Assembly: GCF_030734285.1 (NCBI RefSeq)
Contig: NZ_CP132294.1
Coordinates: 248,001 to 312,000, forward strand
Length of the DNA: 64,000 nt
DNA from: Natronococcus sp. AD-5
Lineage (GTDB): Archaea > Halobacteriota > Halobacteria > Halobacteriales > Natrialbaceae
Reading direction: 5' to 3'
Part shown: positions 27,094-35,089 of the stretch, piece after piece
Layout: every line of letters starts with the position of its first letter
Numbering within the stretch: the stretch's first letter is position 1
Notes under the pieces: model-generated
What the model was told of the DNA's origin: nothing
What the model saw: only the letters and a program-made list of their open reading frames with translations
Databases searched by the model: none
Translations under genes and position numbers: made by a program

Positions 27094-27747
27094 ATGACCG
27101 ACGATCCGCACGCGAATCAACCGATAGAACGGGCCGGCGCCGCCCTCGAGGACGCGGCGGCGGCGATGATCCTCGTCCACGGTCGCGGCGCTCGAGCGCA
27201 GGGTATGCTCGGGCTCGCGAACGAGATCGGTCGAGACGACGTCGCGTATTTTGCGCCGCAGGCACAGCGCGGCAGCTGGTACCCGAACTCGTTTCTGGCC
27301 GACCTCGAGTCGAACCAGCCCCACCTCGATTCCGCGCTCGGCCTCGTCGGCGGCGCGGTCGAGGACGTCACGTCGGACGGTGACGGCCAGGGCGTGCCGC
27401 TCGAGCGAACGATCCTGCTTGGCTTCTCGCAGGGCGGCTGTCTCGCGACCGAGTACGCCGCCCGGAACGCCGATCGGTACGGCGGCGTCGTCGCGCTGAG
27501 CGGCGGCCTGATCGGTCCCGAGGGGACGCCGCGGGAGTACGACGGTTCGATGGAGGGGACCCCGGTGTTCGTCGGCTGCGGCGATCGGGACCAGCACATC
27601 CCGGTCGACCGCGTCGAGGAAACCGCGCGGGTGTTCGAGGACCTCGAGGCCGACGTGGAGAAACGGATCTACGAGGGCGTCGGCCACGCGGTGCTCGAGG
27701 ACGAACTCGAGTACGTGCGAGAGTTGGTCGCGTCCGTCGCCGAGTGA
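27094..27747 (+). CDS. Carboxylesterase / phospholipase-like alpha/beta hydrolase
   Basis: This 217-residue enzyme has the oxyanion loop ILVHGRGARAQG, nucleophile elbow GFSQGG, acid in VFVGCGDRDQHIP, and His in GVGHAVLED. It is the compact, lid-free dienelactone hydrolase/acyl-protein thioesterase type and acts in the cytoplasm on esters or lysophospholipids. Alternative starts were not seen. Confidence 0.9.
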   Translation: MTDDPHANQPIERAGAALEDAAAAMILVHGRGARAQGMLGLANEIGRDDVAYFAPQAQRGSWYPNSFLADLESNQPHLDSALGLVGGAVEDVTSDGDGQGVPLERTILLGFSQGGCLATEYAARNADRYGGVVALSGGLIGPEGTPREYDGSMEGTPVFVGCGDRDQHIPVDRVEETARVFEDLEADVEKRIYEGVGHAVLEDELEYVRELVASVAE

Positions 27748-27861
27748 CGCGGCGAACTGATTCGGGGTTATTTCAGTGTCAGCACTTTCATCAGTCTCTT
27801 CAAACCCCCAAAATAACGGGGAAACGATTTGATTCCCGGCGAGCGGGTAGCCGAAACTGAG

Positions 27862-27990
27862 ATGAACGCTCGGTGTCCGGAGTGCGGCGACGGATTCGGC
27901 GAACTAGTCCAGAAGAACAGCAGCAACGGCGTCGTAACGGCGGATTTCGAGTGCGGCGATTGCGGGCACGAGTGGTCGGTCCCGCTCTGA
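27862..27990 (+). CDS. Small zinc-ribbon protein, 42 residues
   Basis: The ATG 27862 to TGA 27990 encodes a complete single-domain zinc ribbon: C5-P-E-C8 and C31-G-D-C34-G-H-E-W. Spacing and the final GHEW are the usual archaeal pattern of a free-standing TFIIS-like ribbon. Preceding bases contain an AT-rich stretch (CAAAATAAC near 27808) that could be its promoter. Such proteins bind zinc and often nucleic acid or protein, but the role here is unknown. Confidence 0.75.
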   Translation: MNARCPECGDGFGELVQKNSSNGVVTADFECGDCGHEWSVPL

Positions 27991-28119
27991 CCGGTCGTCG
28001 GCGCGTTCGGACCGTTCCCCGATCGTCGTCCAGTTTCGGACGACGGTCGATCCGAAGGGAGAGGTCGTCGCCGAGAACGAACCGATTTACCTCCGGCAGC
28101 CCAATCGCCGACGACGAGT

Positions 28120-29478
28120 ATGCGCCCAGCCCATCCTACGGAGCAGGCCGTCGGTATCGAACACTACGTCAGCGACGCCGACGGCGTCGGCGGTCGCTTG
28201 CGAGCCGAGGACGATCACTTCCGGGTGCGCGAACTCGAGCGCTTCGAGACGGAACCCGTCGACGCGCCGACGGACGCCTATCCGCACCTCGTCTTCCGGG
28301 CGACCCTGCGAGGGTGGGATACGAACGACTTCGCCTCCCGCCTGTCGAACGCGATCGGCGTCTCGCGAGAGCGCGTCAACTGGGCCGGGACGAAGGACAA
28401 GTACGCCGTGACGACGCAGCTGTTTTCGGTCTACGGCGCGGATCCCGACGACCTGCCCGAAGTCGACGGCGCCGACCTCGAGGTCCTGGGTCGGGCCGGG
28501 CGCAACCTCGAGTTCGGAGACCTCGCGGGCAACGCGTTCGAACTCGCGGTCGGCGACGCCGAGCGGCCGGAGAACGCCGCGACGATCACCGACGAACTGC
28601 ACGCGTTCGGCGGACTCGAGTCGCGACGCGACGCGGGCGGCGAGGGGACGTCGATCGGCGTCCCCAACTTCTTCGGCCAGCAGCGCTTCGGCAGCCGGCG
28701 GCCGGTCACCCACGAGGTGGGCCTCGAGATCGTCCGCGGCGACTGGGAGGGAGCGGTGATGGCCTACCTGGGGAATCCGACCGACGCAGAGCCCGAGGGA
28801 ACCCAGGAGGCCCGCACCTTCGTTGAAGAAACGCGGGACTGGCAGGAAGCCCTCGATCGGTTTCCCAACCGCCTGCGCTACGAGCGATCGATGTGTCACG
28901 CGCTGGCCGAGCGCGAGGGCGAGCCCGGGCCGGCGGACTTCCGCGCCGCGCTCGAGCGCGTGCCCTCGAACCTCCAGCGGCTGTTCGTCCACGCTGCCCA
29001 GTCGTACGCGTTCAACCGGATGCTGAGCGAGCGCCTCGAGCGCGGACTGCCGTTCGACCGCCCCGCCGCCGGCGACGTCGTCTGCTTTGCGGACGCCGAC
29101 GCCCCGGAGGGGCTCGAGTTACCCGACGCGGATCGGCTCCAGCGCGTCGACGAGCGGCGGGTCGACTCGGTGACGCGCCACTGCGAACGCGGGCGAGCGT
29201 TCGTGACGGCCCCGCTGGTCGGCACCGACACGGAACTGGCGGACGGCGAGCAAGGCGAGATCGAACGCGCCGTGCTCGAAGACCTCGCGCTCGCACCGGC
29301 CGACTTCGACCTCCCCGGAGAGTTCCACTCGACGGGGACCCGGCGGGCGATCCTCGTTCGAACGGGACTGGTACTCGGGGACGATCCGGTGACCCTGTCG
29401 TTCGCCCTGCCGAAGGGATCGTACGCGACGGTCGTGGCGCGGGAGCACCTCAAGGTCGACCCGGTGGATCTCGGCTAA
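28120..29478 (+). CDS. truD: tRNA pseudouridine synthase D
   Basis: This 452-residue enzyme isomerises U13 in tRNA (and other sites in archaea). The catalytic motif [10 protein letters not shown] has D93. [19 protein letters not shown] and [13 protein letters not shown] mark the TruD insertion and core domains. GATTTACC at 28084-28091 is 29-36 nt before the ATG. Length is in the archaeal range. It is monocistronic. Confidence 0.95.
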   Translation: MRPAHPTEQAVGIEHYVSDADGVGGRLRAEDDHFRVRELERFETEPVDAPTDAYPHLVFRATLRGWDTNDFASRLSNAIGVSRERVNWAGTKDKYAVTTQLFSVYGADPDDLPEVDGADLEVLGRAGRNLEFGDLAGNAFELAVGDAERPENAATITDELHAFGGLESRRDAGGEGTSIGVPNFFGQQRFGSRRPVTHEVGLEIVRGDWEGAVMAYLGNPTDAEPEGTQEARTFVEETRDWQEALDRFPNRLRYERSMCHALAEREGEPGPADFRAALERVPSNLQRLFVHAAQSYAFNRMLSERLERGLPFDRPAAGDVVCFADADAPEGLELPDADRLQRVDERRVDSVTRHCERGRAFVTAPLVGTDTELADGEQGEIERAVLEDLALAPADFDLPGEFHSTGTRRAILVRTGLVLGDDPVTLSFALPKGSYATVVAREHLKVDPVDLG

Positions 29479-30055
29479 ACCCGCACGTCTAGGTGCTGAT
29501 TTCGACGTATGTGCGCCGCTGACGCGTCGATTCCGACCGCGCAGAAGGGGGTAAAGGTAGGGGTACGTTGGCAGGACGATTGCTGGCGTGTGGCGCAGGG
29601 TGATGATGTGACGTCGCGCCCTGCCACGACTTACTGTACCACTGCGAGGGGAATACGTGTGACTCCAAACTGTTTTGGGATCAGCCGATGTCGCTTCGAG
29701 TCGAGCGTCCGAACGGCGTCACCGCTCGAGCGACGGAGACAGATACACGTCCACCGGCTCTACCGAATTGTCGGAGTCAGAGGAATCGAAGACGGTTCGA
29801 TCGAGCAATGGTGTGTCAATAGGTTGCTCCTCACCGACCTACCTACCCCCTCTGATGCCTCCGACAGTTGGAAAGACATTATTCGAGTGTTATAAGTGGA
29901 TTGTTTTGTCCGGTCACCGCATCATTCAATACTCCTGACCCGCGGCTTCCGCTCGCCGAACTCGAGCGAGTTCAGTCGAGGAACTCGCCGTCCCCGTCTC
30001 GTCGCGCCCGTCGGTTTCTGACGGGTTTTTCTCCGCTCGAGTCGTACGCCCGGAT
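29479..30055. other. 577-base intergenic region of lower GC, no confident gene
   Basis: This is the longest gap in the window and clearly more AT-rich than its flanks, especially 29790-29940. Frames of about 128 and 87 codons exist but have non-haloarchaeal composition (Arg/Ser/Cys-rich, no acidic bias). A bulged hairpin lies at 29590-29627 (GTGGC...GCCAC stem). A 27-codon frame at 29855-29938 and the AT-rich GTTATAAGT near 29890 are also present. It may hold a non-coding RNA or a decayed accessory gene, and neither can be settled here. Confidence 0.4.
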
Positions 30056-30487
30056 ATGCGAAGCAAACGTCTACAACGGGAGATCGACGATCTCGTCGCA
30101 CAGGGGTGGAGGATCGAGGACGAGGATCGAGATCGCGTCGTCATGGTCGATCGGGAGTACGGCTCGGTCGCGTCGCACGTCCTCGTCGCGGTCCTGACGA
30201 TCTGGTGGACGATGGGGCTGGGAAACGTCCTCTGGGGGGCGTACAACTACGCGACGAACTCGCACCGACGGGTACTCTGGGAGCGGACGACCGGCTGTCC
30301 GAACTGCGGGGCCGACGTCTCCGAGGACGCCTCGTACTGCCCGTCCTGTGGCGCCGGCGTCGAAACCGACGCCGTCGCCGAGACCGAATTCGCGTGTCCG
30401 AACTGCGAGGCGATCGTCCCCGAGGGCGCCCGGTACTGCCGGGCCTGCGGGACGAAACTCGCGGACGCGATGGACGCGTCCGACTAG
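30056..30487 (+). CDS. Membrane protein with double zinc ribbon
   Basis: This 143-residue protein starts with a cytoplasmic helix-like region (RLQREIDDLVAQGWRIEDED), one hydrophobic segment (about residues 41-65, VLVAVLTIWWTMGLGNVLWG), then two zinc ribbons: CPNCG...CPSCG (C80, C83, C94, C97) and CPNCE...CRACG. Double zinc ribbons usually mediate protein contacts. The membrane helix places them at the membrane's inner face. Function unknown. Confidence 0.85.
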   Translation: MRSKRLQREIDDLVAQGWRIEDEDRDRVVMVDREYGSVASHVLVAVLTIWWTMGLGNVLWGAYNYATNSHRRVLWERTTGCPNCGADVSEDASYCPSCGAGVETDAVAETEFACPNCEAIVPEGARYCRACGTKLADAMDASD

Positions 30488-30555
30488 TCGCGCCGGCCGC
30501 GACCCGGTCGACCGAAAAGCACGCCCGTTTTACACCCGTGCGCCGAATCGCCGCT

Positions 30556-31284
30556 ATGGAGTGTCGCCACTGCGCCTCGCCGCTCGAGAAACCCGGCGAC
30601 TTCTGTCTGGTCTGTCGGGAGAAGAACACGGCGGCGATCGTCCTCGAGGCGGCGCGCGACCGGGCGACGCTGACGATGCTGGCGAGCGACGACGCCGACG
30701 AGCCCGTCATCGGCGAGACGACGGTCACGACGACTCCCGAGGACGGCGAGAACGAGGTCGTGGAACTGCGGAACTTCGCCGGCCTGCTCGGCGACGAGAT
30801 CCGCCGAAAGCGCCCGGAGGAGGTCTACGCCAGCGGCGAGCGAGCGGTGATTCGCGCGGTCAGAACCGACGTGCACTACCCCTTCTACCGCGTCGACGAC
30901 GAGGATTCCGTCGAGGCGGTGCTCGAGCGCCGCGGCGATCGAGCGCTCGAGGTGGTCGAGACCCCGCCGGCCGAGAAGATCGGCGGTAGCCACACGACGC
31001 TCATCGGCGGTCGATCCGGTATGCGAGCGATCCACACCGTCGCCGACCACCCGCACGTCAAGAAGGTCATCCCCGGCCCGATCGACGCGGGCGGGAAGGG
31101 CTCGCAGTCCGGACTCCGCGCGAAGGTCACCCGGGCCGACGACGGCGGCAACGTTCGCATGCTCATCCGGAACGGCTCGAGCGTCCAGGAGAACCGCGTC
31201 GTCACCACGGCGCCGAATCGAGAACTGGGCGAGCGGATTCGCGACGACCTCAACGACGTGCTCGCCGAGTCGGAGTTTCAGTAG
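30556..31284 (+). CDS. DUF2103-type protein with N-terminal zinc ribbon
   Basis: This 242-residue archaeal protein begins with a four-Cys ribbon (MECRHCASPLEKPGDFCLVC). The C-terminal domain has GGSHTTLIGGRSGMRAIHTV, HPHVKKVIPGPIDAGGKGSQ and NVRMLIRNGSSVQENRVVT, the pattern of DUF2103. The dense, basic GKGSQSGLRAK segment suggests nucleic-acid binding, possibly in translation. The ATG at 30556 follows the previous stop by 68 nt. Confidence 0.82.
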   Translation: MECRHCASPLEKPGDFCLVCREKNTAAIVLEAARDRATLTMLASDDADEPVIGETTVTTTPEDGENEVVELRNFAGLLGDEIRRKRPEEVYASGERAVIRAVRTDVHYPFYRVDDEDSVEAVLERRGDRALEVVETPPAEKIGGSHTTLIGGRSGMRAIHTVADHPHVKKVIPGPIDAGGKGSQSGLRAKVTRADDGGNVRMLIRNGSSVQENRVVTTAPNRELGERIRDDLNDVLAESEFQ

Positions 31285-31365
31285 CCCGCCGCTGCGGACG
31301 GTTCTTCCGTCGGTCGATGGAAGTGACAGTCTCTGCTGGTTGTCGGCCCCTTATCCGGACGGGTG

Positions 31366-31381
31366 TAATTAGATATAATTA
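31366..31381. repeat. Two TAATTA palindromes 10 bp apart before the 31385 start
   Basis: TAATTA occurs at 31366-31371 and 31376-31381, one helical turn apart, in otherwise GC-rich DNA, ending 3 nt before the ATG of the small membrane protein. CTTATCCG at 31350-31357 is a better TATA position for a leaderless start. The pair may be an operator or a promoter of its own. Confidence 0.35.
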
Positions 31382-31384
31382 GTC

Positions 31385-31597
31385 ATGTTCGAGCGCGCCG
31401 ACGCGATCCTGGCCGCGGTTCCGCTGCTCGCGGTGAGTGGACTCGCGCTTCGATCACTGATCGCGGTGACGGGCGTCGGGACGGGACTGCTCGCCGCGCC
31501 GCTCGCCCCGGTCGGCCCGCTCGCCGCGCTCGCGCTCGTCTTCCGCGAACTGCTTGTCGGCCCCGTCGCCGAGGACGCGGCGGACGATCAACCGTGA
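31385..31597 (+). CDS. Small hydrophobic membrane protein, 70 residues
   Basis: A 70-residue Ala/Leu-rich protein with two likely membrane helices (about 8-30 and 33-57) and a short acidic tail. It precedes the ribosomal L37Ae gene by 42 nt but L37Ae has its own box (GGTTTAAG, 31605-31612), so co-transcription is not required. No family was recognised. Confidence 0.65.
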   Translation: MFERADAILAAVPLLAVSGLALRSLIAVTGVGTGLLAAPLAPVGPLAALALVFRELLVGPVAEDAADDQP

Positions 31598-31639
31598 CTC
31601 AACAGGTTTAAGAATCAGGTGGCGATAGATAGCGATACT

Positions 31640-31900
31640 ATGGCCAAGAAAGGAACAGTCGGCAGCGCGGGCCGCTTTGGCGCACGCTACGGTCGCGTCG
31701 CCCGACGTCGCGTCAGCGAGATCGAAGACGACATGGAGAACGCCGAGGTCGACGGCGACAGCGTCACCCGCGTCGGCACCGGCATCTGGAAGAACGAGGA
31801 GACCGGCGAGGTCTTCACCGGCGGCGCCTACCGTCCGGAGACCCCCGCCGGCCGAACCGTCCAGCGCTCGATCCGCGCCGCGCTGGCTGAAGACGAATAA
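31640..31900 (+). CDS. rpl37ae: 50S ribosomal protein L37Ae lacking zinc-finger cysteines
   Basis: This 86-residue protein starts [20 protein letters not shown] and ends [20 protein letters not shown], both diagnostic of L37Ae. The central zinc finger (C-x2-C...C-x2-C in most relatives) is replaced by an acidic, Cys-free loop ([20 protein letters not shown], then [11 protein letters not shown]), so it cannot bind zinc in the usual way. The ATG at 31640 lies 28-35 nt after GGTTTAAG. It leads the L37Ae-RpoP-Pcc1 operon. Confidence 0.93.
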   Translation: MAKKGTVGSAGRFGARYGRVARRRVSEIEDDMENAEVDGDSVTRVGTGIWKNEETGEVFTGGAYRPETPAGRTVQRSIRAALAEDE

Positions 31901-31923
31901 CGACGTCTCTCGCTCCCTCACGC

Positions 31924-32058
31924 ATGAGTTACAAGTGCTCCCGCTGTAAACGCGACGTCCAGATCGACGAGTACGGCGGTGTTCGCTGCCCCTACTGCGG
32001 CCACCGCGTGCTCCTGAAAGAACGCAGCCGCGACGTCAAGGAAGTCGACGTCCAGTAA
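31924..32058 (+). CDS. rpoP: RNA polymerase subunit P (Rpb12-like)
   Basis: A 44-residue protein, [20 protein letters not shown] then [17 protein letters not shown]: the two C-x2-C pairs (C5, C8 and C22, C25) form the single zinc ribbon of archaeal RpoP, which helps assemble the polymerase platform. It sits 23 nt after the L37Ae stop and 4 nt before Pcc1, so the three are one transcript. Confidence 0.95.
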   Translation: MSYKCSRCKRDVQIDEYGGVRCPYCGHRVLLKERSRDVKEVDVQ

Positions 32059-32062
32059 CGCC

Positions 32063-32335
32063 GTGACGGCTCACGACGCGACGCTCGAGTTCGAGTACGA
32101 GACGCCATCACGCGCCCGACTCGTCGCCGGGAGCGTCGCCCGTGAAATCGGCGAGATCGACGACGAGCGCTCGCAAACGCGGATCGAACGCGACGGGGCG
32201 GTCGTCCGACTCGAGATCGTCGCGGCCGACGTGGTCGCACTGCGCGCGGCGCTGAACACCTGGTTTTCGCTGGTCGACGTCGCCGAACGAACGGCCGACG
32301 TCGGCGACGGGGTCCTCGAAGAGCCGGGAACGTAG
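32063..32335 (+). CDS. pcc1: KEOPS complex subunit Pcc1
   Basis: This 90-residue protein starts at a GTG 4 nt after rpoP. RARLVAGSVAREIGEIDDER, then RTRIERDG-like and VEIVAADVVALRAALNTW match the Pcc1 fold (helix-strand dimer). Pcc1 is the tRNA-binding dimerisation subunit of KEOPS, which makes t6A37 in ANN-decoding tRNAs. A second Pcc1-like gene lies at 60350-60625. This one keeps the core ALRAALNTWFSLVDVAE helix seen in Pcc1 proteins. Confidence 0.85.
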   Translation: MTAHDATLEFEYETPSRARLVAGSVAREIGEIDDERSQTRIERDGAVVRLEIVAADVVALRAALNTWFSLVDVAERTADVGDGVLEEPGT

Positions 32336-32382
32336 CAGTCGTCGGCCGGTCGTTTTTCCCCGCCGTCGTCGAGGATGTCGGT

Positions 32383-32865
32383 ATGACGACGGACGCCAGC
32401 GTGCGACGTCGGCTCCTGATAGCGGGCGGAACGACCGGGTTCGGGTTCGGCGCCGTCATCGACACCGTGGTCTTTCACCTGACGTTCCAGACGCACCACC
32501 TTCTCTCCGGATTCTACGATCCGTACAGCCTCGACGGGCTGCGGACGAACGTCATGTTCGACGGGCTGTTCCTGCTGGCCACGCTCGGGATCGCGAGCGT
32601 CGGACTCGGCCTACTCTGGACCACCGTCAACGGGACCGCGGAACGGTTCTCGACGCGGTACCTCGTCGGCGCGATCGTCGTCGGAGCGGGCGTGTTCAAC
32701 GTCTTCGACGGGGTCGTCGACCACTACTTACTCGATTTGCACAACGTCGTCCACGGTACCGAAGCGTGGAATCCGCCCTGGGTCGTCGCGAGCGTCGTCA
32801 TGCTCGCGGTCGGACTGCTCTTGCTTCGCAGTGCCGACGGATACACCGCTTCCGAAACCGCTTGA
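32383..32865 (+). CDS. DUF2243 membrane protein
   Basis: This 160-residue protein has four hydrophobic stretches and conserved His residues in FHLTFQTHHLLSGFY and DGVVDHYLLDLHNVVHG, the DUF2243 signature. Membrane His clusters of this kind could bind metal or heme, but the role is unknown. It sits between Pcc1 and an exported protein and appears inserted in the conserved translation cluster. Confidence 0.88.
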   Translation: MTTDASVRRRLLIAGGTTGFGFGAVIDTVVFHLTFQTHHLLSGFYDPYSLDGLRTNVMFDGLFLLATLGIASVGLGLLWTTVNGTAERFSTRYLVGAIVVGAGVFNVFDGVVDHYLLDLHNVVHGTEAWNPPWVVASVVMLAVGLLLLRSADGYTASETA

Positions 32866-32898
32866 CGACGGGACTACCCGAGGGCGACGTCGACCGCC

Positions 32899-33957
32899 CT
32901 ACTCGAGGTCGACGTCGACCGTCGCCGGTTCGGGATCGAGAAACGCCGTCTCGTACCCCTCGTGGCGCGACACCTGCGGCGGTGCGTCGACGGTGACGGC
33001 GAGTTCGTCGGCCCCCTCGAGAACGCGTCTCTCGACGGCGGTGCCGTAGTGGTGGCCCAGGTCGGCGCCGAGTCGCTCCCCGAGCGAAACGCTGCGTCCC
33101 GTCGCCCCGCCCCGAACGGGAGCGACCGAGAGCGCCGCGAACGGGATCGGATACCGGTTGTGACGCGTGCGCGGGAGCACCGCGAGGACGTCGCGTCCGC
33201 GTTCGGCTTCGATCACGGCCAGCGAGAACTCGAGGTCGCCGCTGGTCGCAGTGCCGATCCACGACTCGGCGAGTTCCTCGAGTCGATCGCGGTGGTCGTC
33301 ATCGCCGTCGTCGCGATCGTCCATCGGCTCGACCGCGCCGGCGTCGCCGCGGCCCTCGTCGGCGTCGATCAACCGTCGCTCGAGGCCTTCGATCTCGTCG
33401 GCCGCGTAGTCGAACTCGAGGTCGACGGTCGTCGCGGTCTCGAGACGGTCGTCGAGCCCATCGGCGACGTCTGCGCTCGTCGGTTCGATCCGGACCGTCG
33501 CGACGTAGCGCCCGTCGCCGTCGAGCGGAACGTTGTCGCCGTAGTGAAACCCCATCCGCTGGGAGAGCATCGGCCAGAGCGTGCGCTCGTCGACCCGTTC
33601 GTCCCGGCTGCGGATCGTCGTCGTGACCGACGTCGGAACGACGGTCCCTGTCTCGGCGTCGTGCGCGCTGGCCATCAGGTGAATCGCGTGATAGTTCCGG
33701 ACGTCCGCGCGCGCCCGGTCGGTTCCCGTCACCGTCCAGAACGAGTGCGGGCGGGTAGCTGCGAGCGAGAGGGTTCGGCCGTCGACGGTCTCGGTTCCGT
33801 AGCTCACCATCTCGTCGACCTTCGGCGGGACGTAGACGCCGTCGGGCGGATCGACCACGAGTTCGCGCCAGGCGTCTTCCCGCTCGAGCGTCTCGAGACA
33901 GCCGGCCGAGAGCGAGAGCACGAGTCCGCCGGCGGCGAGCGCGTCGCGGCGTCGCAT
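32899..33957 (-). CDS. Lipoprotein with P19/Tp34-like iron-transport domain
   Basis: This 352-residue protein has a lipobox at SLSAGC (C20). Residues about 80-165, [20 protein letters not shown], then [20 protein letters not shown] and [11 protein letters not shown], follow the P19/Tp34 periplasmic iron-transport pattern (M-P-M, H-Y-G, N-V, G-x-Y). A linker rich in Asp/Arg ([17 protein letters not shown]) leads to a second domain ([15 protein letters not shown]) with repeats of the same beta pattern. Surface capture or storage of iron or copper is inferred. It is convergent with DUF2243 and divergent from prefoldin. Confidence 0.72.
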   Translation of the reverse strand: MRRRDALAAGGLVLSLSAGCLETLEREDAWRELVVDPPDGVYVPPKVDEMVSYGTETVDGRTLSLAATRPHSFWTVTGTDRARADVRNYHAIHLMASAHDAETGTVVPTSVTTTIRSRDERVDERTLWPMLSQRMGFHYGDNVPLDGDGRYVATVRIEPTSADVADGLDDRLETATTVDLEFDYAADEIEGLERRLIDADEGRGDAGAVEPMDDRDDGDDDHRDRLEELAESWIGTATSGDLEFSLAVIEAERGRDVLAVLPRTRHNRYPIPFAALSVAPVRGGATGRSVSLGERLGADLGHHYGTAVERRVLEGADELAVTVDAPPQVSRHEGYETAFLDPEPATVDVDLE

Positions 33958-34121
33958 CAGCGATAGTCACATCGCCGACGCGTATATACTACCGGCCGCG
34001 CGCTGCAACCCGCGGAACCGACCGGCGCGGACGAACCGATCGATTCGGTTTCGGCCCGCGGAGCCGCCGCTGCCCGAGCACAAAGCTTGGCTTTATCAGT
34101 CCGGAGGGCGACGGTCGAAAC

Positions 34122-34517
34122 ATGCAAGGAAATCTGCCGCCGGAAGCGCAGGAAAAAATCGAACAGCTGCAGGGTCTCCAGGAGACCGCACAGGAAGTCG
34201 CCGTCCAGAAGCAGCAGGCGGAGACGAACCTGAACGAAGCCGAAAGCGCGCTCGACGAACTCGAGAACGTCGACGAGGACACCACGATGTACCGGAACGT
34301 CGGCGAACTCTTCGTCGAGACCGACTACGAGACGGCCCAGGACGACCTCGAAGACAAGGTCGACACGCTCGAGATTCGCCTCGAGACCCTGGAGAAGCAG
34401 GAAGAGCGCGTCCAGGATCAGTTCGAGGACCTCCAGGGCGACCTCGAAGAGCTGCTCGGCGGCGGCATGGGCGGCGGTCCAGCGGGCCCGGGCGGTCCGG
34501 GCGCCGGCGGCGCGTAA
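34122..34517 (+). CDS. pfdB: Prefoldin subunit beta
   Basis: This 131-residue chaperone subunit has N- and C-terminal coiled-coil helices ([39 protein letters not shown]) flanking a beta hairpin ([17 protein letters not shown]). It holds unfolded proteins for the thermosome. The C-terminus is a Gly/Pro-rich tail ([19 protein letters not shown]). CTTTATCA at 34091-34098 gives a leaderless start. DUF3194 follows immediately. Confidence 0.95.
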   Translation: MQGNLPPEAQEKIEQLQGLQETAQEVAVQKQQAETNLNEAESALDELENVDEDTTMYRNVGELFVETDYETAQDDLEDKVDTLEIRLETLEKQEERVQDQFEDLQGDLEELLGGGMGGGPAGPGGPGAGGA

Positions 34518-34766
34518 ATGACAGGCGATGAGCCGACGGACGAAGAAATCGTCCAGACGGCCTCCGACGCCGCGGAGGGGCTCATCTTCTCCCGGTACAA
34601 GCAATCGGACGTCCGCGACTACGACGTCACGGTCACGTTCAAAGACGGCGTCCTCGAGGTCGACGTCTACCTGAACGCGCCCGAGGACGAGGCCGACCCC
34701 GAGCGGGTCGCCGACGACGCCGCGCTCGCCGCGCGCGAGGCGGTCGACGAACTGTTCGCGGCGTAG
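34518..34766 (+). CDS. DUF3194 family protein
   Basis: This 82-residue protein starts at the base after the prefoldin stop, so it is co-translated. TASDAAEGLIFSRYKQSDVR then DYDVTVTFKDGVLEVDVYLN is the alpha-beta DUF3194 pattern, almost always found next to prefoldin beta in archaea. Its partner function is unknown. Confidence 0.88.
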   Translation: MTGDEPTDEEIVQTASDAAEGLIFSRYKQSDVRDYDVTVTFKDGVLEVDVYLNAPEDEADPERVADDAALAAREAVDELFAA

Positions 34767-35089
34767 TCCCGCGCGGGAGCTTCGGCCGGCCGTTCTCTCT
34801 TGCGATCAGTCGACCAGCGACGGTTATCGACCGCGAGCCGGCCCCGTGCGGCCGGTTCGCACACCAGCACAACCGATTAGTACCGCGTGCGTGAATACGG
34901 CTCAAGGCCGATGGAGACCCTTTTCGCTCGGTGAGCCGGGTTCGCTCTCGTCGACCAGTCGCCGTTGACGGCGGTCGACCAGTAGCGGGAGCACCCGGCC
35001 CGTAATCGTTCCAGGAGCGCAGGCTCTCGCTCGAGCCTGGCCGTCCTGGTCACGCAGCGCATTCGAACACACATGCTCCCGAACACACC
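34767..35089. other. 323-base intergenic region before hflX
   Basis: Frames here are short and shadow-like. GTCGACCAG occurs three times (near 34807, 34956 and 34976), the last two forming part of an imperfect repeat, and GTTATCGACC is a weak promoter-like stretch. No gene or RNA was identified. Confidence 0.3.

Noticed and set aside
27760-27835. CCCCC...GGGG inverted repeat after the esterase gene as a terminator
   Set aside because: Short arms and no T tract characteristic of archaeal terminators, so not supported.
29509-29895. 128-codon plus-strand frame in the large gap
   Set aside because: No acidic bias, Cys/Arg/Ser-rich, no ribosome-binding site and no family resemblance.
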